From NCBI GenBank assembly GCA_904502225.1, contig CAJGDO010000001.1, positions 16,778 through 80,777 on the forward strand: a stretch of DNA of 64,000 bases. Direction: 5' to 3'. The stretch's first letter is position 1, and each line of letters begins with the position of its first letter. This stretch comes from an uncultured Clostridia bacterium (GTDB lineage Bacteria; Bacillota; Clostridia; Christensenellales; Borkfalkiaceae). The notes beneath the pieces were generated by a model, which saw only the letters and a program-made list of their open reading frames with translations, was not told where the DNA came from and did no database searches. Made by a program: the position numbers and the translations under genes. Below are positions 59,399 to 64,000 of this stretch, in pieces.

Positions 59399-60466
59399 AT
59401 GCAAGAAATAAAAATTACAAAAGCAACAACTTTAAAACAAAAACCAGACCAAACAACACTTGGTTTTGGTAAGTATTTTACAGACCATATGTTCGTTATG
59501 GAATATACCGAAGGTAAGGGTTGGGAAAATGCAAGGATAGTTCCTTTTGATTATATCCCTATCCACCCAGCATCAACCGTTTTACACTACGGTGCTGAAA
59601 TTTTTGAAGGTATGAAGGCTTATAAGACGGCTGATGGCTACCAAATGTTTAGACCACTTGAAAACATCAGAAGAATGAATGATTCTGCTGAAAGATTGTG
59701 CTTACCAGCACTTCCAGAAGAATTTACCTTAAAGGCGTTGACAGAACTTATTAACTTGGATTATGAATGGATACCTGAACAACCTGGCACTTCACTTTAT
59801 ATCCGTCCATTTATGTTCGGTAATGACGAATCACTTGGGGTTCACGCTGTTCATAGGGCAACCTTTGTTGTAATTTTATCACCTGTTGGTAATTACTATG
59901 CAGAAGGTCTTAACCCTGTTAAGATTTCTATTGAAAGTGAAGACGTTAGAGCCGTTCGTGGTGGCACAGGCTATGCTAAATGTGGTGGCAACTATGCTGC
60001 AAGTATGAGAGCGGGCAAAAGGGCTGCTGAAAAAGGTTTTTCACAAGTTTTATGGCTTGATGGCGTTGAAAGAAAATATATTGAAGAAGTTGGTGCAATG
60101 AACGTTATGTTCAAAATCAACGGCGAAATTATTACGCCAATGCTCACCGGTTCAGTTTTACCTGGTATCACAAGAAAATCTTGTATAGAAATTTTAAGAG
60201 AATGGGGATATAAGGTTAGCGAAAGGTTGATTTCAGTTGACGAACTTATCGGTGCTGCTGAAAACGGAACTTTAGAAGAAGCGTGGGGAACAGGTACTGC
60301 TGCCGTTATTTCACCTATCGGACACCTTGTTTATAAAGACGTTGACCACGTTGTTGCAGATAACAAAATTGGCGAACTTGCACAAAAACTTTACAATGAA
60401 TTGACAGGAATTCAATGGGGTAAGGTTGAAGACAAGCGTGCTTGGTGCTATAAGGTTAAAATCTAA
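59399..60466 (+). CDS. ilvE: Branched-chain amino acid aminotransferase
   Basis: A PLP fold-IV transaminase that interconverts Leu/Ile/Val with their 2-oxoacids. The 355-residue protein is of the longer bacterial type, with LHYGAEIFEGMKAYK near 60, RPFMFGNDESLGVH near 137, the PLP-lysine region GGNYAASMRAGKRAAEKGFSQVLWLDG (Lys near 206) and the EEVGAMNVMF and TGSVLPGITRKS segments. GAGGTG precedes the ATG. It is 18 nt after the ligase fusion and overlaps the P-loop ATPase gene, so it belongs to the leucine T-box operon and supplies the final step to the amino acid. Confidence 0.94.
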   Translation: MQEIKITKATTLKQKPDQTTLGFGKYFTDHMFVMEYTEGKGWENARIVPFDYIPIHPASTVLHYGAEIFEGMKAYKTADGYQMFRPLENIRRMNDSAERLCLPALPEEFTLKALTELINLDYEWIPEQPGTSLYIRPFMFGNDESLGVHAVHRATFVVILSPVGNYYAEGLNPVKISIESEDVRAVRGGTGYAKCGGNYAASMRAGKRAAEKGFSQVLWLDGVERKYIEEVGAMNVMFKINGEIITPMLTGSVLPGITRKSCIEILREWGYKVSERLISVDELIGAAENGTLEEAWGTGTAAVISPIGHLVYKDVDHVVADNKIGELAQKLYNELTGIQWGKVEDKRAWCYKVKI

Positions 60467-61137
60467 TGTTTGATAAAAGAATAACCGTATTTATGGGGCA
60501 TTATGGCAGTGGAAAGACCTTTGTTTCGGTCAACTATGCCATAACGCTTGCCAAAATGGGTAAACCTGTGAGTATTTACGATTTAGATATAGTAAATCCA
60601 TACTTTAGAACGGTTGATGCTTTAGAAACGCTTAATAAAGCAGGGGTTGAACTTGTTGTTTCGCCTTTTGCCGAAACCAACGTTGATATTCCGGCAATGA
60701 ATTCAAAAGCATATAAGATGCTTGACGATAAAAGCAGGTATGCCGTTGCCGATATCGGTGGGGACGACAGGGGTGCACTTGCATTAGGTAGATTTTACGA
60801 GCGAATTATGGAAGAAAATAATTATGACGCATTGTTCGTTGTTAATAATTTTCGACCAGAGACCAGAGATATTGACGGGGCACTTGAAATAATGCAAGAA
60901 ATTGAGTTTTCAAGTAAGTTAAAGTTCACGGGTTTAGTAAATAACGCAAATTTAGGCAAGGAAACAACCATAAAAACTATATTAAGTGGCGTAGATTTTA
61001 CAAATAAATTATCGGAAAAAACGGGGTTGCCCGTTAAGTTTACATCTGTTAGCAAAGAGTTTGCTGACCTTGATGAAATTAAAAAAATTAAAAACGTATT
61101 GCCAATAGAGCCTATAAAATACGGCGATTGGCTATAA
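60466..61137 (+). CDS. P-loop ATP-binding protein (MinD/ParA-like), unknown role in the oxidoreductase operon
   Basis: A 223-residue SIMIBI-type ATPase: FMGHYGSGKTFVSVNYAITLA is the Walker A (near 9-20), SIYDLDIVNPYFRT (near 36) a Walker A'/switch-like Asp loop, and VADIGGDDRGALALGRF (near 83) the Walker B-like region. NNFRPETRDIDGA lies near 124. Such proteins occur beside ferredoxin-dependent 2-oxoacid oxidoreductases in anaerobes and may help with cofactor assembly or regulation; that is inference. The ATG overlaps the ilvE stop (TAATG), and the ferredoxin gene follows 10 nt later. Confidence 0.78.
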   Translation: MFDKRITVFMGHYGSGKTFVSVNYAITLAKMGKPVSIYDLDIVNPYFRTVDALETLNKAGVELVVSPFAETNVDIPAMNSKAYKMLDDKSRYAVADIGGDDRGALALGRFYERIMEENNYDALFVVNNFRPETRDIDGALEIMQEIEFSSKLKFTGLVNNANLGKETTIKTILSGVDFTNKLSEKTGLPVKFTSVSKEFADLDEIKKIKNVLPIEPIKYGDWL

Positions 61138-61147
61138 AGGAGAAATT

Positions 61148-61354
61148 ATGGCAAAAGTAAGTTTTGATGAAGAACGTTGCAAAGGCTGTGGACTATGCGA
61201 AACTGTATGTCCAAAGCAAATAATCGCTCTTTCAAATGAGAAAATTAATGCAAAGGGTTATCACCCAGCACAGATTACAGACCAAGAAAAGTGCATTGCT
61301 TGTGCGTTTTGTGCAACAATGTGCCCTGATACCGTTATAACGGTTGAGAAATAG
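61148..61354 (+). CDS. vorD: 2x[4Fe-4S] ferredoxin subunit (delta) of 2-oxoacid oxidoreductase
   Basis: A 68-residue ferredoxin with two cluster motifs, CKGCGLCETVCP (residues 11-22) and CIACAFCATMCP (near 48-59). It would carry electrons between the TPP site and external ferredoxin. The small size and position before the alpha subunit match the delta subunit of four-subunit VOR/KOR complexes. AAGGAG precedes the ATG. The Vor name is chosen because of the leucine T-box and ilvE context; a Kor or Ior role is possible. Confidence 0.88.
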   Translation: MAKVSFDEERCKGCGLCETVCPKQIIALSNEKINAKGYHPAQITDQEKCIACAFCATMCPDTVITVEK

Positions 61355-61363
61355 AGGTGTATT

Positions 61364-62434
61364 ATGGCAGAAAAAGTTTTAATGAAAGGTAATGAAGCAT
61401 TAGCAGAAGCAGCGATAATGGCTGGTTGTAAATATTACTTTGGATATCCTATAACCCCACAAACAGAAGTTGCTGCATATATGAGTAAACGTATGCCAAA
61501 AGTCGGTGGCACTTTCTTGCAAGCAGAATCAGAAATTGCTGCTATCAATATGGTAATTGGCGTTGCTGCTTGTGGTAAGAGAGTTATGACAAGTAGTAGT
61601 AGCCCAGGAATTTCGCTTAAAAGTGAAGGTATATCTTACCTTGCCGGTTGTGAACTTCCTGCACTTATCGTAAACGTTCAAAGGGGTGGTCCAGGTTTAG
61701 GGGGTATTCAACCATCACAATCTGACTATTTCCAAGCGTTGAAAGGTGGTGGACACGGCGACTATAAACTTATCGTTTTAGCACCTGCATCTATTCAAGA
61801 AATGGTTGACTTAACCTTTAAGGGTTTTGACCTTGCTGATAAATACAGAATGCAAGCAATGATTTTGGCTGACGGTACTATGGGTCAAATGATGGAACCT
61901 GTAAGTTTAGAACTTGGCGAAGTTAAAGAATATGCTAAACCTTGGGCAACAACGGGTACAGGTACTCACGAAGGCAGAAACGTTGTAAACTCTTTATCGT
62001 TAAGTCCTGCTCAACTTGAAGAATGGAACCTTTCAAGATACGAAAGATACAAAATCGTTGAACGTGACGAAGTTATGTATGAAGAATTTATGATGGATGA
62101 TGCTGATATTTGCGTGGTTGCGTTTGGTATTGCTGCACGTGTTTCTAAAAACGCAATCTTAAAGGCAAGGGAAAAGGGCATTAAAGTTGGTATGATTAGA
62201 CCTATCACACTTTGGCCATTCCCTAAAGATGCTCTTAAAAAGGCTGCTGGAAAGGTTAAATCTTTCTTATCAGTTGAATTGAATATGGGACAAATGGTTG
62301 ATGACGTTAAACTTGCAATCGATTGTTCTAAACCTGTATATTTCTATGGAAGAACAGGTGGTGTTATTATGACGCCAGACGAAGTTTTAAATAAACTTGA
62401 AGAAATTGAAAAAGGAGAGGCAAAACAATGGTAG
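61364..62434 (+). CDS. vorB: 2-oxoacid:ferredoxin oxidoreductase alpha subunit, 2-oxoisovalerate type
   Basis: The alpha (PFOR domain I/II) subunit, 356 residues. GNEALAEAAIMAGCKYYFGYPITPQTE near the N terminus, EAINMVIGVAACGKRVMTSSSSPGISLKSEGI near 68 and GGPGLGGIQPSQSDY (near 109) match VorB/KorA. It decarboxylates a 2-oxoacid to acyl-CoA with ferredoxin as acceptor, or works in reverse. GAGGTG precedes the ATG. It overlaps the beta subunit by 7 nt. Substrate class is assigned from the operon, not from residues. Confidence 0.92.
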   Translation: MAEKVLMKGNEALAEAAIMAGCKYYFGYPITPQTEVAAYMSKRMPKVGGTFLQAESEIAAINMVIGVAACGKRVMTSSSSPGISLKSEGISYLAGCELPALIVNVQRGGPGLGGIQPSQSDYFQALKGGGHGDYKLIVLAPASIQEMVDLTFKGFDLADKYRMQAMILADGTMGQMMEPVSLELGEVKEYAKPWATTGTGTHEGRNVVNSLSLSPAQLEEWNLSRYERYKIVERDEVMYEEFMMDDADICVVAFGIAARVSKNAILKAREKGIKVGMIRPITLWPFPKDALKKAAGKVKSFLSVELNMGQMVDDVKLAIDCSKPVYFYGRTGGVIMTPDEVLNKLEEIEKGEAKQW

Positions 62435-63174
62435 TATTTGAAAAAACCAAAGGTTTAACTAATAATGAACTTCACTATTGCCCAGGCTGTACTCACGGTA
62501 TAATTCACCGTTTGGTTGCAGAGGCGTTAGAAGAACTTGGCGTGACCAATAAAACGGTTGGCGTTGCATCAGTTGGTTGTTCTGTTTTCTCTTACAATTA
62601 CTTTAATTGTGATATGATACAAGCCGCACACGGCAGAGCCCCAGCGGTTGCAACAGGTGCTAAAAGGGCAAACCCAGACAACATCGTATTTACATATCAA
62701 GGTGATGGCGACCTTGCTGCTATCGGTACGGCTGAAACTGTGCATTCTGCTGCAAGAAACGAAAATATCACAATTATCTTTGTAAACAACGCTATTTATG
62801 GTATGACAGGTGGTCAAATGGCTCCAACAACCTTGCCAAACCAAATTACACAAACTTCACCTTATGGTAGAGACGTTACTGTGGTTGGATACCCGGTTAA
62901 AGTTTGCGAAATGCTTTCACAAGTTGAAGGTGCTTCATATTTAGAAAGGGTTGCAGTAAACAACGTTAAAAACATTAAAAATGCTAAAAAAGCAATTTTA
63001 CACGCATTTAAAAACCAAATGGAAGGAAAAGGCTTTTCATTAATCGAAGTTTTGTCAACCTGCCCAACAAACTGGGGTCTTTCTCCAAAAGATTCACTTA
63101 AATGGTTAGAAGAAAATATGCAAACACATTATCCACTCGGCGTATTTAAGGACAAGTATAAGGAGGAAAAATAA
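62428..63174 (+). CDS. vorA: 2-oxoacid:ferredoxin oxidoreductase beta subunit (TPP-binding)
   Basis: The thiamine-pyrophosphate subunit, 248 residues. The Cys pair in [14 protein letters not shown] (near 17) ligates a cluster or the cofactor site, and the TPP motif is [17 protein letters not shown] with [11 protein letters not shown] (near 92-130). The sequence closely follows VorA/KorB proteins. It carries out decarboxylation of the 2-oxoacid, or C-C bond formation from acyl-CoA and CO2. It overlaps vorB by 7 nt and joins the gamma gene directly (TAA, then ATG). Confidence 0.93.
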   Translation: MVVFEKTKGLTNNELHYCPGCTHGIIHRLVAEALEELGVTNKTVGVASVGCSVFSYNYFNCDMIQAAHGRAPAVATGAKRANPDNIVFTYQGDGDLAAIGTAETVHSAARNENITIIFVNNAIYGMTGGQMAPTTLPNQITQTSPYGRDVTVVGYPVKVCEMLSQVEGASYLERVAVNNVKNIKNAKKAILHAFKNQMEGKGFSLIEVLSTCPTNWGLSPKDSLKWLEENMQTHYPLGVFKDKYKEEK

Positions 63175-63708
63175 ATGGCTACTACTAAAATTTTGATTGC
63201 AGGCTTTGGCGGACAAGGAATTCTATTTTCAGGTAAAGCATTGGCATATACCGGCTTAAAGGCTGGCAAAGAAGTAAGTTGGCTCCCTTCATACGGCCCA
63301 GAAATGCGTGGTGGCACGGCAAACTGTAGCGTGACTATAAGTGACACGCCAATCGGCTCTCCAATCGTTGATAAGCCTGATATTTTGATTGCAATGAACC
63401 TTCCTTCATTAGAAAAATATTTTAATGAAACTGAAAAGGGTGGTTATATCGTTTATGATAGTTCTTTAATTTCAAAAGAACTTACAAGAGGCGACGCAAC
63501 AGTTGTTGGTATCCCAGCAACTAAACTTGCAAACGACAACAACCTTAATGGCTTGGCAAACATGATTATTATGGGAAAAACCCTTAAAGTTTCTAACGTT
63601 TTGACCTTGGACCAAATTAAAAACAGTTTGGCTCAAATGGTTCCTGCTAAAAAGGTTGAACTTTTAGAAAAGAATATTAAGGCAATCGAATTAGGATATA
63701 ATTTCTAA
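63175..63708 (+). CDS. vorC: 2-oxoacid:ferredoxin oxidoreductase gamma subunit
   Basis: The gamma subunit of 177 residues with the domain III fold: [22 protein letters not shown] at the N terminus, [21 protein letters not shown] near 42 and [10 protein letters not shown] near 78. It completes the D-B-A-C subunit set. It is the last gene of the T-box operon, starting right after vorA's stop, and is followed by a clear terminator. Kor/Ior proteins have the same fold, so the exact substrate rests on context. Confidence 0.92.
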   Translation: MATTKILIAGFGGQGILFSGKALAYTGLKAGKEVSWLPSYGPEMRGGTANCSVTISDTPIGSPIVDKPDILIAMNLPSLEKYFNETEKGGYIVYDSSLISKELTRGDATVVGIPATKLANDNNLNGLANMIIMGKTLKVSNVLTLDQIKNSLAQMVPAKKVELLEKNIKAIELGYNF

Positions 63709-63746
63709 TTTTGATTAGACCATACAAATTTTTATCAAAACTCAAA

Positions 63747-63786
63747 AAAACTCCTGCAAATGGGCGTTTCCCATAGGGGTTTTTTA
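63747..63786 (+). terminator. Terminator of the leucine T-box/Vor operon
   Basis: AAACTCCT pairs with AGGGGTTT and inner ATGGG pairs with CCCAT around CGTTT, followed by a T run. The hairpin at 63803-63841 follows closely. Confidence 0.82.
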
Positions 63787-63802
63787 TCCATAACAAAAGT
63801 AT

Positions 63803-63841
63803 AGCACACTACATTTCACTTTTAGTGAAGTATAGTGTGCT
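63803..63841. repeat. Strong two-part inverted repeat after the operon
   Basis: AGCACACTA (63803-63811) pairs with TAGTGTGCT (63833-63841), and the inner TTCACT with AGTGAA, around TTT. A T-rich tract follows. It may be a back-up terminator or the edge of a repetitive element. Confidence 0.7.
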
Positions 63842-63870
63842 TTTCTTATCCACAAAACTAATATTAAATT

Positions 63871-64000
63871 AGTGATATTTTTAGCCTTGTGGCTAAAAGT
63901 GATATGCAAGGTGTTGCGTTATATTTTGACTTGCTGTCAAAGTTATATTATATTTGCCATAACTTACCCAAAGGGTAAATATCACTTTGCGACAGCAAAA
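63871..64000. repeat. Array of five short hairpins separated by AGTGATAT-like units, cut by the window end
   Basis: AGTGATAT occurs at 63871-63878 and 63898-63905, with variant GTTATAT at 63918-63924 and 63942-63948 and the inverse ATATCAC at 63979-63985. Between them are small stem-loops: TTTTAGCC/GGCTAAAA, GCAA/TTGC, TTTGAC/GTCAAA, TTACCC/GGGTAA and TTTGC/GCAAA. No gene is visible in 63709-64000. Confidence 0.7.

Noticed and set aside
61364..63708. Indolepyruvate or pyruvate oxidoreductase identity
   Set aside because: The four-subunit D-B-A-C layout is of the VOR/KOR type, and the leucine T-box with ilvE favours branched-chain 2-oxoacids; Kor remains possible.
63871..64000. Possible CRISPR array
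   Set aside because: The separators are only 7-8 nt and the stem-loops are palindromic and of unequal length, with no constant repeat of 23-40 nt and no cas genes.

Overview
The window is AT-rich bacterial chromosome, densely coding, with many operons joined by 1-14 nt overlaps, Shine-Dalgarno starts and TTGACA/TATAAT-type promoters. The gene set points to an uncultured low-GC Bacillota/Clostridia-type bacterium. It includes T-box leaders, SpmA/SpmB and a YtxC-like protein, CdaA, an Asp23-FakA-RecG block, MraZ plus a division/cell-wall cluster, zinc-type L28, and a MurE with the meso-DAP signature. Carbon and amino-acid genes that use ferredoxin suggest a strict anaerobe. I cannot name the genus. 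The spo-like genes fit a spore former or a descendant of one, but do not prove sporulation.

Layout. 1-5.9 kb: the 3' part of comEC, then holA, cdaA (followed by a 44-codon membrane ORF where cdaR is usual), a DUF1015 gene and aspartokinase. 6-14 kb: malic enzyme, an iron-type alcohol dehydrogenase, a phosphohexomutase, then a MarR-DegV-acetyltransferase-GtrA-PlsC-like operon under a consensus promoter with a perfect palindromic operator. 14-18.5 kb: a HAD phosphatase between twin terminators, a divergent lipoprotein/Xre-regulator module with two matching operators, tRNA-Ser(CGA), a flavin-reductase-like gene, lgt, maf and a purine phosphoribosyltransferase. 18.6-30.9 kb: a Ca2+-type P-ATPase, ytxC-like, T-box-thrS, spmAB, metG-tatD, rsmA-rdgB-cysK and rpmB. 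31-36.6 kb: the asp23-fakA-recG block, rpsT with an unusual tail, and murI. 36.6-49.9 kb: mraZ-rsmH-ftsL-pbp-murE-mraY-murD-ftsW-murA-ftsQ-ftsA-ftsZ. 49.9-55 kb: trmB, a YhaO/YhaN-type (Mre11/Rad50-like) pair with an overlapping HNH-like gene, and an amidohydrolase.

The most interesting region is 55.0-63.7 kb. Two tandem T-box elements precede one long operon. The first has a leucine CTC specifier. The second keeps only the 3' half and has its own perfect promoter. The operon encodes a LeuA-like protein that has lost its catalytic residues but keeps the leucine-sensing domain, a TIM-barrel/acyl-CoA-synthetase fusion, a branched-chain aminotransferase, a small P-loop ATPase, and a four-subunit 2-oxoacid:ferredoxin oxidoreductase. 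Control by uncharged tRNA-Leu suggests that it makes branched-chain amino acids from scavenged branched-chain acids: activation to acyl-CoA, ferredoxin-driven reductive carboxylation, then transamination. The enzymes and T-box are read from the sequence; the direction and substrate are inference.

The right edge (63.87-64.0 kb) is an array of five small hairpins separated by AGTGATAT-like units, cut by the window end. Convergent gene pairs typically share one bidirectional terminator. Most gene calls are secure. Promoters, operators and non-canonical starts are sequence-based predictions.
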